DNA from: Candidatus Scybalocola faecipullorum | Lineage (GTDB): Bacteria; Bacillota; Clostridia; Lachnospirales; Lachnospiraceae | NCBI GenBank assembly: GCA_018716485.1 | Contig: DVJY01000032.1 | Coordinates: forward strand, 1-64,000 | Length of the DNA stretch: 64,000 bases | Direction: 5' to 3' | Shown: positions 26,433 to 35,383 of the stretch, one piece after another | Layout: each line of letters begins with the position of its first letter | Numbering within the stretch: position 1 is the stretch's first letter | Program-made: the position numbers and the translations under genes | Notes under the pieces: generated by a model | Databases searched by the model: none | Seen by the model: only the letters and a program-made list of their open reading frames with translations | Told to the model about the DNA's origin: nothing

Positions 26433-27725
26433 TCACTTGCCTGCCGGAAGAATAATATTCAGTGTAAATAACCCATCGTCGGCCTTGACTGACATATATC
26501 CTTTGTACTTATCAGTGATCATACGGATACTTTTCATACCGAAGCCGTGATACCGTTTATCCTGCTTTGTTGTTTTTGGCAGTCCTTCCTGAAAATCCAG
26601 CATGCCTGAATAATTATTTTCAAAATGGATCACCAGCATGCCTTTATCTTCTCTTACTTTAATGCGGATATGCCTGTAGTTTTCATCAGAAAGCTTATCG
26701 ACCGCTTCTATGGCGTTATCAATAGCATTTCCGAACAGGGCGTAGACATCAGCCTGGCGCATAAAAGAAAGGCTCTCGCCGCGGATCACACAATCCAGGC
26801 GGATGCCCCTGTTCCGGCACTGCATCTGCTTTTCCATCAGTAACACATCCAAGGCTTCATTGCCTGTCTTTTGGGCTGTATCATAAATTTCAACCGCCCG
26901 CTCCAGCTCCTCTACTTCATCTTTTGGAATACGGCTGCCCAGCATGGAAATCTGATTCTTAATGTCATGGCATTTAATATTGATCAGCTCAATATTTTGT
27001 TTGGAAATTTCCATCTGTTCTTTTTGCTGATGCAGCATCTGCTTGAGTACTGCATTATTTCTTTGTTCATTTTCTTTTTTGGCAAATTCACACTGCAGCG
27101 CCAGCAGGAAAAGGCAGTAAATCATATCAAATAAATTGAAAATCGTATAGACTTCCAGTCCCACTTCAAAATTTTCCAGCACATTCTGAAAGATATTTGT
27201 ACATAGCTGCATACCGATCATGAGAAACAGGATCAGCGGCGTACTCGTCAGATGGTCTGTATCCTCCCTTCGGAATACCCGACCGAAAATTAAATATGCG
27301 GCAGCTACAAACAGAATGAACAGCACCGGATATCCCCAGTCTAACATCAAAACTCTGATATCGGACATTGTCCCGAAAGCCCACAGCGGCATCAGCACTG
27401 TTCTTGCCAGTTTAAATGAACAATGCTGTACTGCGCCGGCAGCTGTCACATGAAATACCGCACAGATCGCATCCACACGGTAACAAAAAAGAACACCCGC
27501 CATACACAAAATATAAATAAGCACAACCCGCACACTCTGCGTAAAAACACCCGGCAGCGGCAATACTTGCGTGACTCTCATCACTGCCAGCAAAACGATG
27601 CCGACGAACACAGTTCTGAGAGCATAATATTTTCTTTTTTCCATCCACCATGTAAAAAAGCCTATGGCAAACATCATTTCAAAAACATAACCGTAATCCG
27701 TAAAAAACTCAAACACCATTCTCAT
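26433..27725 (-). CDS. Sensor histidine kinase (AgrC/ComD-like, GHKL)
   Basis: 430 residues. Six or so membrane helices fill the first 200 residues. A coiled linker and the H-box IKCHDIKNQ follow, with the phosphorylated His. The GHKL ATPase domain has an N-box GNAIDNAIEAV and a glycine box YHGFGMKSI. Kinases of this type sense peptides or small ligands at the membrane in Firmicutes. The ATG overlaps the response-regulator stop by four bases. No peptide precursor gene (AgrD-like) is apparent next to it. Likely acts with the LytTR regulator on the adjacent glycosidase genes. Confidence 0.88.
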   Translation of the reverse strand: MRMVFEFFTDYGYVFEMMFAIGFFTWWMEKRKYYALRTVFVGIVLLAVMRVTQVLPLPGVFTQSVRVVLIYILCMAGVLFCYRVDAICAVFHVTAAGAVQHCSFKLARTVLMPLWAFGTMSDIRVLMLDWGYPVLFILFVAAAYLIFGRVFRREDTDHLTSTPLILFLMIGMQLCTNIFQNVLENFEVGLEVYTIFNLFDMIYCLFLLALQCEFAKKENEQRNNAVLKQMLHQQKEQMEISKQNIELINIKCHDIKNQISMLGSRIPKDEVEELERAVEIYDTAQKTGNEALDVLLMEKQMQCRNRGIRLDCVIRGESLSFMRQADVYALFGNAIDNAIEAVDKLSDENYRHIRIKVREDKGMLVIHFENNYSGMLDFQEGLPKTTKQDKRYHGFGMKSIRMITDKYKGYMSVKADDGLFTLNIILPAGK

Positions 27726-28435
27726 AACACATTCTCATTTCCCATAGCTTCCGCCAGTTCGCTCATAAAAAGTTTCTTTCGGGGCCGGCTGATCTGCAGT
27801 TCCTCTCCCCCGGTCATTTTCAGTGTATAGCCGTCTACCGCAACAATATGACGCTGATTGACAAGGTAACATTTATTACATCGCAGGAAGCCTTTATCTT
27901 TTAACTTTTCCTCAGTTTTTAACAGCGTGCCGCTGCCTGTGATCAGACCTGTTTCCGTATGAAATGTCAGTGTATGACCTCTGACCTCCACATATCGGAT
28001 GACCCGCAGCAGCAGCCGTATAAATCCACTCTGGCGCACTACAAGGATTGCTTCATCCTCTGCTTTATACCTTGCCAATATCCGCTTGAGCTTCAGTTCA
28101 AAATCTTCATATATAATCGGTTTCACCACATAATCCGCCGCATTGACTTCATATCCTTTGACGGCAAACTGTGCCATATTGGTCACAAATATAAGCGTCG
28201 CTTTCTGATCGACCCGGCGCATGCGGCGCGCTGCTTCCATGCCGTTCATCCCCGGAAGTTCAATATCCATGAATACAATATCATAAATTTGTCTGTAGCC
28301 ATCAAGAAAACCGATTGCTTCTCCGAAAAATACAATTTCAAAAATTTCATCATTTTCTTTGGCAAACTGCTCCAAAAAACTTTTCAGTCTTTCGGCCGCC
28401 GCCGGATTATCTTCAACCACAGCAATCTTAAACAT
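27722..28435 (-). CDS. LytTR response regulator (AgrA/ComE-like)
   Basis: 237 residues. Receiver domain with the phosphoacceptor D57 in VFMDIELPG, then a LytTR DNA-binding domain (KGFLRCNKCYLVNQRHI). It is first in the operon and overlaps the kinase start (ATGA). GAGGGAGG is the ribosome site. LytTR proteins bind direct repeats ahead of target promoters; the 26353-26382 repeats are the nearest candidate. Confidence 0.92.
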   Translation of the reverse strand: MFKIAVVEDNPAAAERLKSFLEQFAKENDEIFEIVFFGEAIGFLDGYRQIYDIVFMDIELPGMNGMEAARRMRRVDQKATLIFVTNMAQFAVKGYEVNAADYVVKPIIYEDFELKLKRILARYKAEDEAILVVRQSGFIRLLLRVIRYVEVRGHTLTFHTETGLITGSGTLLKTEEKLKDKGFLRCNKCYLVNQRHIVAVDGYTLKMTGGEELQISRPRKKLFMSELAEAMGNENVL

Positions 28436-28466
28436 TCTATGACCTCCCTCAAATGCTTTTCAATTA

Positions 28467-28495
28467 AGTGTAGCACGAAACTTCTTTCTGAACAA
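28467..28495 (-). promoter_or_regulatory. Promoter of the two-component operon
   Basis: Minus strand TTGTTC (28495-28490), 17-base spacer, extended -10 TGC-TACACT (28472-28467). About 30 bases upstream of the response-regulator start. Confidence 0.7.
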
Positions 28496-28599
28496 GAATT
28501 TTTAAAATTGGAGGATTGCATAGAAAACCAAAAAAGTTATGAAATCTATCATACAGAGGCTATTGAAAATGCCTTTACAGATATAGACAGTCTTATAGC

Positions 28600-28638
28600 A
28601 AAAGGAAAGCCTGCGCGGTAAGCGCAGGCTTTCCTTTT
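28600..28638. terminator. 17-bp perfect hairpin at the lipoprotein 3' end
   Basis: AAAAGGAAAGCCTGCGC and its exact complement flank a 5-base loop. The hairpin overlaps the lipoprotein stop codon and separates it from the divergent two-component promoter region. TTTT runs close both arms. Confidence 0.8.
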
Positions 28639-29380
28639 ATTCTTCCGGCGGAATATATTCCATCGTAAAATTACTTGAAATCCTCATGATATCTGTGCCC
28701 GGCTGCAGCATGCTGTAAATCTCTGTCTCATCGCTATCTGAAGACAGCGCCTTATAGAAATTCCATGTGGCACTTGAATCATCTTCACTGAAAATATTTG
28801 AATCTGTACCGTAAACAGCTTTCATATCATCCAACTCTGTATCCTCAGCTAAAACATCGATGCCCGAATTCAGAATAAAGGAAACATTGGATTCGCTGTC
28901 CACACTGACACCGATTACTTTCTGACATTCGCCGATGGTCATATCCTGATCTGTGTCATTGAAAACTTCGATATGGATTGTCTTTTCTTCGTCTCCGTCA
29001 GGATGTACAGGAATTAATGACATGGACGTCTGTGCCTCGATCTTCTCTTCCAAATATGTATCATCGATCGTACAGCCATTATTTACAAAGTCATCAATCG
29101 TACATGGCAGCGCATAGTGAACACCTTCCAGATCGAACTGATAAATCTGAGCGATATCCTCATAGCTGGTAATTTCAACGGCTTCCGCCGCTTCGGTCTG
29201 CGCCTGTGTTTCGGTCTGCGCCTGCGTCTCTTCTGCTGTCTGTTCGCTCTCTGCCGGTGCCTCTGTCTGTGCTGCCGTCTCACTTTGAGCGGTTGTCTGA
29301 TTGTCCCCGGAAGCGCTCCCGCAGGCTGTCAAAGCAGCCGTAAGCATACATGCCGTGAATAATAATATTGATTTTTTCAT
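28637..29380 (-). CDS. Lipoprotein with acidic Thr/Glu/Gln-rich linker
   Basis: 247 residues. A signal peptide ends in the lipobox LTAC with the lipidated Cys near 20. A low-complexity linker of TAQTEA/QAQTE repeats (about 25-70) follows, then a beta-rich domain of unknown function. This plan is common in Lachnospiraceae extracellular lipoproteins of the DUF5067-like kind, but I cannot fix the family. A consensus promoter lies just upstream and a hairpin overlaps its stop, so it is a single-gene unit. Confidence 0.75.
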   Translation of the reverse strand: MKKSILLFTACMLTAALTACGSASGDNQTTAQSETAAQTEAPAESEQTAEETQAQTETQAQTEAAEAVEITSYEDIAQIYQFDLEGVHYALPCTIDDFVNNGCTIDDTYLEEKIEAQTSMSLIPVHPDGDEEKTIHIEVFNDTDQDMTIGECQKVIGVSVDSESNVSFILNSGIDVLAEDTELDDMKAVYGTDSNIFSEDDSSATWNFYKALSSDSDETEIYSMLQPGTDIMRISSNFTMEYIPPEE

Positions 29381-29414
29381 CATAAAGCCCTCTCTTTTTA
29401 TATAAATTTCTTTG

Positions 29415-29443
29415 ATTATAATATGTGAGAGCTATATAGACAA
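29415..29443 (-). promoter_or_regulatory. Promoter of the lipoprotein gene
   Basis: Minus strand TTGTCT (29443-29438), 17-base spacer, TATAAT (29420-29415). It lies in the gap after nagA, so the lipoprotein can be transcribed independently of nagBA. Confidence 0.8.
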
Positions 29444-29448
29444 GTCTT

Positions 29449-30564
29449 TTATCTGTATTTTTCGCCTCGGATAAAGACTGCTTTCACATTCAGTGATTCA
29501 TCCAGCAAAACGATATTTGCCGTCTTTCCCGGCGTCAGACTGCCGTACTGATCATACACGCCGATCGCTTTCGCCGGATTGACCGCCGCACATTTGACTG
29601 CGGATTCCAATGGTATGCCCATCTCTTTAACTGCTGTGCGCAGACAGCCCATCAGGTTTGTCGCCGAGCTTGCGATCGTACCGTCAGCAAGTGTAGCCCG
29701 GCGGCCATTCAGCCATACATCAAGACCGCCAAGCTGATATTTCCCGTCAGGCATGCCGCAGGCTTCACAGCTGTCACTGACCATCACAATACGGTCGTCA
29801 CCAAACATTTTAAAAGCGGCCCGTACAACTGCCGGATGGATATGTATACCGTCGCAGATCAGTTCAACCCGCACATCCTCTCGGTCGCATGCCGCTCCTA
29901 TAACTCCCGGCTCACGATGCAAAATCGGCGGCATCGCATTGTAAAGATGGGTCACATGGCGGGCGCCGCGTTCAAAAGCTTCCATAGCCGTATCATAGTC
30001 TGCTGTCGTATGGGCAATAGATACCGTCACCTTATCTTTAACAGCATCAATAAAATCCATCGCGCCTTCAATTTCCGGCGCAATATCCACAAGCTTGTAC
30101 AGTCCGCCGGATGCTTTCTGAAGTCTTTCAAACATATCCGCATCCGGCTTTCGGATATAAGCTTCATTCTGCGCGCCTTTTTTCTTGGCATTAATAAACG
30201 GGCCCTCCATGTTGATGCCGCATAAAATAGCCCCTTGGGTATTATCGTAATTTTTCGCTGCTTCACTGATTTTGGTCAGCTGCCGCTCACTTAATGTCAA
30301 TGTGGCCGGACAGATTGTGGTAATACCTTCACGTCCTTCATAGGCAGCCATTTCACGAATTGACGCCTCGCTGCCGTCACCGAAATCCCTGCCCACACAT
30401 CCATGAAAATGAATATCTGTAAGCCCCGGAATTGCCATGCACCCTTCGCCGTCAATGACACAATCCTCTGATGCCTTTTCTGCGATCAAACCATGCTCAA
30501 TATAGATTTCTCCGTCCTCAAAATGGCCGTCTTCTCCAAATACTTTTATATTTTTAATAATCAT
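29449..30564 (-). CDS. nagA: N-acetylglucosamine-6-phosphate deacetylase
   Basis: 371 residues, amidohydrolase family. Converts GlcNAc-6-phosphate to glucosamine-6-phosphate and acetate in the cytosol. Metal and substrate residues are visible in TDIHFHG near the N-terminus, the E in NMEGPF, the H in IAHTTADYD, HLYNAMPPI and the late MVSDSCEACG. Separated by 17 bases from nagB upstream, giving the usual amino-sugar pair. In a window rich in glycosidases this fits use of host or bacterial amino sugars. Confidence 0.94.
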   Translation of the reverse strand: MIIKNIKVFGEDGHFEDGEIYIEHGLIAEKASEDCVIDGEGCMAIPGLTDIHFHGCVGRDFGDGSEASIREMAAYEGREGITTICPATLTLSERQLTKISEAAKNYDNTQGAILCGINMEGPFINAKKKGAQNEAYIRKPDADMFERLQKASGGLYKLVDIAPEIEGAMDFIDAVKDKVTVSIAHTTADYDTAMEAFERGARHVTHLYNAMPPILHREPGVIGAACDREDVRVELICDGIHIHPAVVRAAFKMFGDDRIVMVSDSCEACGMPDGKYQLGGLDVWLNGRRATLADGTIASSATNLMGCLRTAVKEMGIPLESAVKCAAVNPAKAIGVYDQYGSLTPGKTANIVLLDESLNVKAVFIRGEKYR

Positions 30565-30581
30565 TCAGATATCCTCCCAGA

Positions 30582-31313
30582 TCAGTTCCCCCGCAGGAGC
30601 GAAAAAGCTGCCCTGTCACCAACAATCGTCACGTCTGGATGCATCTGCAGTATTGATGCAGGTACCTGCGGCGTTACCGGCCCTGTAAATGCCGTGCGGA
30701 CAATTTCTGATTTATCCTCGCCGCTGACAACAACAACAATCTTTTTAGCGGCCATAATTGACCGAATGCCCATCGTGTAGGCGAAACGCGGCACTTCGTC
30801 AATATTATCAAACAGCCTTGAATTGGCGTCAATCGTACTCTGTGTCAGCGCCACACAATGTGTATCTTTCGGGAAAACTTCCGCAGGTTCGTTGAAACCG
30901 ATATGTCCGTTATGTCCCAGTCCCAGAAGCTGCAGATTAATTCCGCCAAGCGCTTCAATGACCCGGTCATACCTTGCGCACTCTGCCTGTGCGTCCGCAC
31001 GTCCGTCAGGAACATTCGTATTATTTTTATCGATGTTAACGTGGTCAAACAAATGCGTATTCATAAAATACCGATAGCTTTGAGGGTTGTCTCCGGAAAG
31101 TCCCTGATATTCGTCAAGATTCACCGTCTTAACTTTTGAAAAATCCAGATCGCCTCTTTCATACCACTCGATCAATGTATCGTAGGTACCGATCGGTGAA
31201 GATCCGGTGGCAAGTCCAAGCACACAATCCGGGTCCATTAACACGCAGGCTGCGATCAAATGCGCCGCTCTTCTGCTCATTTCCTCATAATCTCTGCATT
31301 CTACAAACTTCAT
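30582..31313 (-). CDS. nagB: Glucosamine-6-phosphate deaminase
   Basis: 243 residues. Isomerises and deaminates glucosamine-6-phosphate to fructose-6-phosphate plus ammonia. Family motifs: GLATGSSPIGTYD, the catalytic Asp in NLDEYQG, and LGLGHNGHIGFNEP. Length and motifs are normal. GGAAAGGGG is the ribosome site. A 13-bp direct repeat spaced by 33 bp lies immediately upstream and may be the control region of nagBA. Confidence 0.95.
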   Translation of the reverse strand: MKFVECRDYEEMSRRAAHLIAACVLMDPDCVLGLATGSSPIGTYDTLIEWYERGDLDFSKVKTVNLDEYQGLSGDNPQSYRYFMNTHLFDHVNIDKNNTNVPDGRADAQAECARYDRVIEALGGINLQLLGLGHNGHIGFNEPAEVFPKDTHCVALTQSTIDANSRLFDNIDEVPRFAYTMGIRSIMAAKKIVVVVSGEDKSEIVRTAFTGPVTPQVPASILQMHPDVTIVGDRAAFSLLRGN

Positions 31314-31330
31314 TTTTATCCCCTTTCCTG

Positions 31331-31376
31331 TTTCCTTTAAAGTTATCTCTATGCCGCGTCATATTTCCTTTAAAGT
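31331..31376 (-). promoter_or_regulatory. 13-bp direct repeat upstream of nagB
   Basis: Minus strand ACTTTAAAGGAAA occurs at 31376-31364 and again at 31343-31331, a 33-bp period (three helical turns). TTTAAA at the core is itself palindromic. The proximal copy is just ahead of the ribosome site. No regulator is identified. Confidence 0.45.
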
Positions 31377-31408
31377 CCGCTTTCCCGTATCCCCATAAGT
31401 CTGCGCCG

Positions 31409-32167
31409 TTACAGTATTTGGCTGTAATAATCGAAGTCCGCCTTCAGACACTGTGTTCTTGTCCCTTCGTAGCTGTGCTCTCTCTCCACAATATAAGCTT
31501 CGCAGCCGTTGGCATCAGCCGCATCTTTCAGGACTTTCCAATCTACAAGTCCCAGACCTGCAGGGCAGTTGATCTCCTTTGTATCTTCCCCCGGCTTATC
31601 TGTACCGATGACCCTGCTGCTCTCTTTGATATGGATCAATTTGACACGGCCCGAATGCTTCTTGACAAACTCTACAGGTGAAAATCCTGCCGCCGCGCAC
31701 CAGCCGGCATCCAACTCAATACTGACATTTTCCGGTGATGTTTTGTCAATAATATGTTCCATCACAGTCATATTTTCAAAAGATGCAAACTCCTGCGTAT
31801 GATTGTGATATGTCAGCGTCAGTCCCGCCTCCCGGCACTGACGTCCAATATCATCAAGCTTTTTGCAGAATGCGCGTACTTCATCCATATCCGGAAATTC
31901 ATGCCACGCGATTCCGACAAATTTCTGTCCGAGGCTTTTTGCATATGGGATCATTTCAACAATCTTGTCTTCCGGCGCATGATAAGAAATCACTTGAAGA
32001 TTATTTTTCTCCAGGCAGGCTTTCAGTTCATCCACTGGTGTCTCAAAATTGGCCGCATAAAGTTCCACGCCGGCATATCCCATGGCTGCCGCTTCTTCAA
32101 GATGTTTAAGTGTGTTTTCCGGTGTGTGATCTCCAAAAGAATACATTTGCAAAAATAATTTTTCCAT
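31409..32167 (-). CDS. Sugar phosphate isomerase/epimerase family (TIM barrel)
   Basis: 252 residues of the xylose-isomerase-like TIM-barrel family. The pattern of metal ligands is present: E near the start of the barrel (GVELY), H and E in TYHNHTQEF, the D of IELDAGW, and H in LIHIKES followed by a C-terminal VEREHSYEG. No signal peptide. GGGAGG precedes the ATG. It sits upstream of nagBA in the same direction and may belong to the same sugar use, but the substrate cannot be told. Confidence 0.8.
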   Translation of the reverse strand: MEKLFLQMYSFGDHTPENTLKHLEEAAAMGYAGVELYAANFETPVDELKACLEKNNLQVISYHAPEDKIVEMIPYAKSLGQKFVGIAWHEFPDMDEVRAFCKKLDDIGRQCREAGLTLTYHNHTQEFASFENMTVMEHIIDKTSPENVSIELDAGWCAAAGFSPVEFVKKHSGRVKLIHIKESSRVIGTDKPGEDTKEINCPAGLGLVDWKVLKDAADANGCEAYIVEREHSYEGTRTQCLKADFDYYSQIL

Positions 32168-32180
32168 TGTGTAATCCTCC

Positions 32181-32702
32181 CTATAAATTCATATGTTTCA
32201 GCTGATCCAGCCGATCTTTCCGAATATACATGACAAATTGATATTCTAAGTCAAAATACGTCTTTTCTTCACTTTCCGCTGCATAAAGCCACTGGGGATC
32301 CTGATCAAGATCCGCCAGATATGCATCGGCCTGATAGACATAGTCCATCTTTGTCACATGGGCAACGCTACAGTATGGCAGAAACTGTTCATAAATACTT
32401 GCTCCGCCGATAACATACACATCTTCGTCATTGTATCCGGCTGCTTTGGCGAGAGCCTCCTCCACACTGTGGACAACTATGGCATCCCTGACTTTATAAT
32501 CTTTCTGCCGGCTCAGCACAATATTGACTCTGTTTTTCAAAGGCAGTCCGTTTGGAAAACTTTCCAATGTTTTTCTGCCCATAATGAGCACTTTGTTTGT
32601 CGTTGTTTCCCTGAAAAACTTCATATCCTCGGGGATACTGTTAAGCAGCTTCCCCTTATAACCAATGGCCCAGTGACGGTCCACTGCTGCGATCAAATTC
32701 AT
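32181..32702 (-). CDS. folA: Dihydrofolate reductase
   Basis: 173 residues. Reduces dihydrofolate to tetrahydrofolate with NADPH. Visible: NLIAAVDRHWAIGYKGKLL at the N-terminus, the conserved acidic residue in IPEDMKFFRETT, VLIMGRKTLESFP, and YVIGGASIYEQFLP. Full length. It lies 13 bases after the ThyX-like gene and is presumably co-transcribed with it; no thyA is in the window. Confidence 0.93.
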   Translation of the reverse strand: MNLIAAVDRHWAIGYKGKLLNSIPEDMKFFRETTTNKVLIMGRKTLESFPNGLPLKNRVNIVLSRQKDYKVRDAIVVHSVEEALAKAAGYNDEDVYVIGGASIYEQFLPYCSVAHVTKMDYVYQADAYLADLDQDPQWLYAAESEEKTYFDLEYQFVMYIRKDRLDQLKHMNL

Positions 32703-32715
32703 CTCTCATCACCTT

Positions 32716-33336
32716 CTATTCTTCGCAGATGATGAGTTCTCTGCCATACGGCAGCGACTCGATCCATTCACAGAATGTATGCCATTCCGCCAGCTTATGA
32801 TTGCGTCTTGCATAGTAAATATTGACCAGGGTCTCATAGTTCATGGAGCATGTCCGCATCTGATTGTAGCTGGACGGAAGCAGCTGGATCATATCATACC
32901 AGTCTGCTTTATCCTTTGTCTCTATATATTTCAGACGGATCTGCTCCAGACGGGCAATCACTGTGTCCATAAATGCCAGCGTATCTTCTGTCATATGATC
33001 ACAGCTGAAGTCCGCTCTTTCAAACGGCTTGCTGTGAATCTTGTGCATCGTACTTGTAGAATTGGCGACTGTCGCTATCTTATATGTATCATATTCTTTC
33101 CACCAGTACATCGGCGCTGTAATATCTACAGATACAAAAATCTGACGGATAAACTTGCGGTGATCGCTCCCCGCCCTCCTCAGCCGCTTTGCCAGATCAA
33201 GGTCATTGGGTCCAAGTATATACCGGTGATTTTCGTCGTAATAGCTGTCCATGCGTGCCCAGCTGTTCATTGGATTTCTGGCGCCCCGCATTGCGTTTTC
33301 GAGATTCATTACACTTGTTTTCTCTAATTTAATCAT
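32716..33336 (-). CDS. Divergent ThyX-like protein lacking the ThyX signature
   Basis: 206 residues. The layout follows flavin-dependent thymidylate synthase: residues 49-76 (LAKRLRRAGSDHRKFIRQ... then VDITAPMYWW) resemble the helix and strand before the ThyX motif, and 153-190 (LPSSYNQMRT, then YARRNHKLAEWHTFCEW) resemble its C-terminal core. The RHRxxSxNExSxRY signature that binds FAD and dUMP is replaced at 80-100 by KEYDTYKIATVANS and what follows, so canonical activity is doubtful. The ATG at 33336 follows AGGAG. It pairs with folA, which supports a folate or thymidylate link. Relationship is inferred by eye and needs a profile search. Confidence 0.6.
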   Translation of the reverse strand: MIKLEKTSVMNLENAMRGARNPMNSWARMDSYYDENHRYILGPNDLDLAKRLRRAGSDHRKFIRQIFVSVDITAPMYWWKEYDTYKIATVANSTSTMHKIHSKPFERADFSCDHMTEDTLAFMDTVIARLEQIRLKYIETKDKADWYDMIQLLPSSYNQMRTCSMNYETLVNIYYARRNHKLAEWHTFCEWIESLPYGRELIICEE

Positions 33337-33468
33337 AAATACTCCTTTGCGTCTTTGTCCATTTACACGATTATTTTGCAGCATTGTCATGCTCACTCTA
33401 TTATAATCGATAAACATGCCCGACACAACACACAAATACCTTTCACCGGCCTGAAACGCTTCCTGATT

Positions 33469-34416
33469 TTACAGTGTATGCAAAATATCGATGACAGTTT
33501 CAAGTTCCCAAGGCTTGACAATATCCGCATTTTTGCCGCTGAGCACACACTCTGTAAAATACCGGATTTCATTGGCATAAGCATCGCTCTTTGGCAGATT
33601 AATACTTCCTGTATCTTTCTTTTCTCCGTTATCCTGAAGATCATATATATTGCCGGACTGTTCATAAACTGTCAGTTTACCGCCTTCCATGGCAATCACT
33701 GCTTTTTCAAACTGAAATCGGAAACTTGCTGTAAACGGATACGGTGAATCATACCATGCTGCCTCACTGTTTATAAAGAAATCACCGAATTGATAGGTCA
33801 CATTCAAATAATCCTGCTGGGGATGCTGCGCGCGGAAACATGTCACATTTACAGGCTTTCCGAACACATAGACCATGTAATCCAAGTCATGGATATGCAG
33901 ATCAAACGGTACAAGACCGCTGCGGTTTTCATCCATCATCCAATTATCCCAGCTCCATTTCGGGCGCACGCCGATACGGGACATATTGCCCGACAGTAAT
34001 TTTCCATATTTTCCGGAATCATAAATTTCTTTGACAAAAACATATTCACGCCAAAACCGCAGCACATGAGCCACCATAAAGCGGACATTATTTTTGCGGG
34101 CAGCCTCATAGACACGGACAGCGTCCTCTTTTTTCAGCGAAACCGGCTTTTCGCAGAGCACATGGATGCCCCGGTCCATCGCCTTAACTGCAGTGTCCGC
34201 ATGCAGATAGGTCGGCAGACATATATCCAAAATATCTATATGCTCCTGATCCAGCATTTCGTCCAAATCTGTATATTTTTTCACACCGTCGTATTTTTCC
34301 ATCTGCTCCGGACGGATATCACAAATCGCTGTAAGTTCTGTCTCGTTCATCTCCTGCCAGCATGGAATATGTGCGCCGCTTATACCGCCCACGCCGGCAA
34401 CTGCAATCTTTAACAT
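33469..34416 (-). CDS. Gfo/Idh/MocA family oxidoreductase
   Basis: 315 residues. N-terminal Rossmann domain begins MLKIAVAGVGGISGAH; the family motif EKPVSLKKEDA (catalytic Lys) is present, followed by the C-terminal alpha/beta domain with DLHIHDLDYMVYVFG. NAD(P)-dependent oxidation or reduction of a sugar or inositol is expected. The start at 34416 has GGAGG nine bases upstream; the ATG at 34425 overlaps the upstream gene's stop and is an alternative. It is coupled to the TIM-barrel gene 34422-35261, suggesting one catabolic step pair. Confidence 0.88.
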   Translation of the reverse strand: MLKIAVAGVGGISGAHIPCWQEMNETELTAICDIRPEQMEKYDGVKKYTDLDEMLDQEHIDILDICLPTYLHADTAVKAMDRGIHVLCEKPVSLKKEDAVRVYEAARKNNVRFMVAHVLRFWREYVFVKEIYDSGKYGKLLSGNMSRIGVRPKWSWDNWMMDENRSGLVPFDLHIHDLDYMVYVFGKPVNVTCFRAQHPQQDYLNVTYQFGDFFINSEAAWYDSPYPFTASFRFQFEKAVIAMEGGKLTVYEQSGNIYDLQDNGEKKDTGSINLPKSDAYANEIRYFTECVLSGKNADIVKPWELETVIDILHTL

Positions 34417-34421
34417 CTCCA

Positions 34422-35261
34422 TCATCCTCCGTAAACTTCATTAACAAGTTTTTCAAGATAAATTTTAGCTTCCCGTATATCGGCAATCTGCTGATCGCCG
34501 TCGATTTCACGCTCAATGGTCATATAGCCGTGATAATCTAAGTCATAAAGTTTTCTGACCAGCGCAGGAAAATCAACTTTACCCTGGCCGATCGGCGTCT
34601 CCTTACCGAGATCATGGCCGTTGGTCGGATATAATCCGTCTTTGGCGTGAAGATTGGCCACATATTTTCCGAAAACCTCCAGAGCATCCACAGGATTTGC
34701 CTTGCCGTAAAGAATCAGATTAGCCGTGTCCAGATTTACTCTCAAATTATCACGGCCGACCTTCTCAAAACAGCGCATCATCGTGACCGGCGTTTCCTGA
34801 CCGGTTTCAAACAAAAGATTCTGCCCGTTTGCCGCAAGATGTTCGGCCACCGTCCGAACTGCATCGCAAAATCCTTCAAACAGCGTGTCATATGGATTTT
34901 CCGGAATAAAGCCCATATGTGTTACCACATTTTCTATGTTCAGCCGTTTGGCAAAGTCGGCTCCGTCACATAAGTTTTGAATGCGCATCGTTCTGTACTC
35001 CTCCGGCACAAGTCCCAGCGTTTTTTGCCCCTCGTAAAAATTCCATACGCATGGCCCTTCCCATCCACACCAAAATGCAGAATATGTAATGCCGTATTTG
35101 AGTGCAAGTTCTGATAAAATATGTGCGTTTTCCTCTGTCCAGACCGACGGCGTCCATGAAATAATTTGACAATTATCAAATCCTTCATCTTTTAAAGAAC
35201 GTACTTTATCTTCTATGTCCTCCATACTGTCAAAGCTGATACAAACACCGATTTTAATCAT
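34422..35261 (-). CDS. Sugar phosphate isomerase/epimerase family (TIM barrel)
   Basis: 279 residues, xylose-isomerase-like TIM barrel. Metal-site residues appear as the E in LLFETGQET, the D in VNLDTANL, the H in VANLHAKDG and the E in MTIEREIDG. GGAGG precedes the ATG. First gene of a two-gene unit with the Gfo/Idh/MocA oxidoreductase, and divergent from an AraC regulator that probably controls it. This trio is typical of pathways for sugar acids, inositols or modified sugars; the substrate is unknown. Confidence 0.83.
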   Translation of the reverse strand: MIKIGVCISFDSMEDIEDKVRSLKDEGFDNCQIISWTPSVWTEENAHILSELALKYGITYSAFWCGWEGPCVWNFYEGQKTLGLVPEEYRTMRIQNLCDGADFAKRLNIENVVTHMGFIPENPYDTLFEGFCDAVRTVAEHLAANGQNLLFETGQETPVTMMRCFEKVGRDNLRVNLDTANLILYGKANPVDALEVFGKYVANLHAKDGLYPTNGHDLGKETPIGQGKVDFPALVRKLYDLDYHGYMTIEREIDGDQQIADIREAKIYLEKLVNEVYGG

Positions 35262-35383
35262 GATAATCCTCCTTACCGTTGTTTTTTTACTGCCTTTATG
35301 ATATCATGTATATCACTCATATCATATGAACTTTTTGTCTTTCAATAGGACATTTTTGATTTTTTAAAAGGCGGTGAAAAGCA
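35262..35383. promoter_or_regulatory. Divergent control region between araC-type gene and TIM-barrel operon
   Basis: 122 bp containing ATGATATCAT (35298-35307, a perfect 10-bp palindrome) and the related CATATCATATG at 35318-35328, with TGATAT-like half sites between. These are candidate sites for the adjacent AraC regulator. No clean -35/-10 pair was assigned. Confidence 0.4.

Noticed and set aside
28478..28621. Short plus-strand coding-like tail (contains KLEDCIENQKSYEIYH) read as a gene remnant
   Set aside because: It has no start codon with a ribosome site, and the promoter of the two-component operon lies inside it; the apparent coding character is probably chance.
29160..29290. Repeated GTCTGCGCCTG units as a possible DNA repeat or CRISPR-like array
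   Set aside because: They encode the Gln/Thr/Glu-rich linker of the lipoprotein; the repetition follows from the low-complexity protein.
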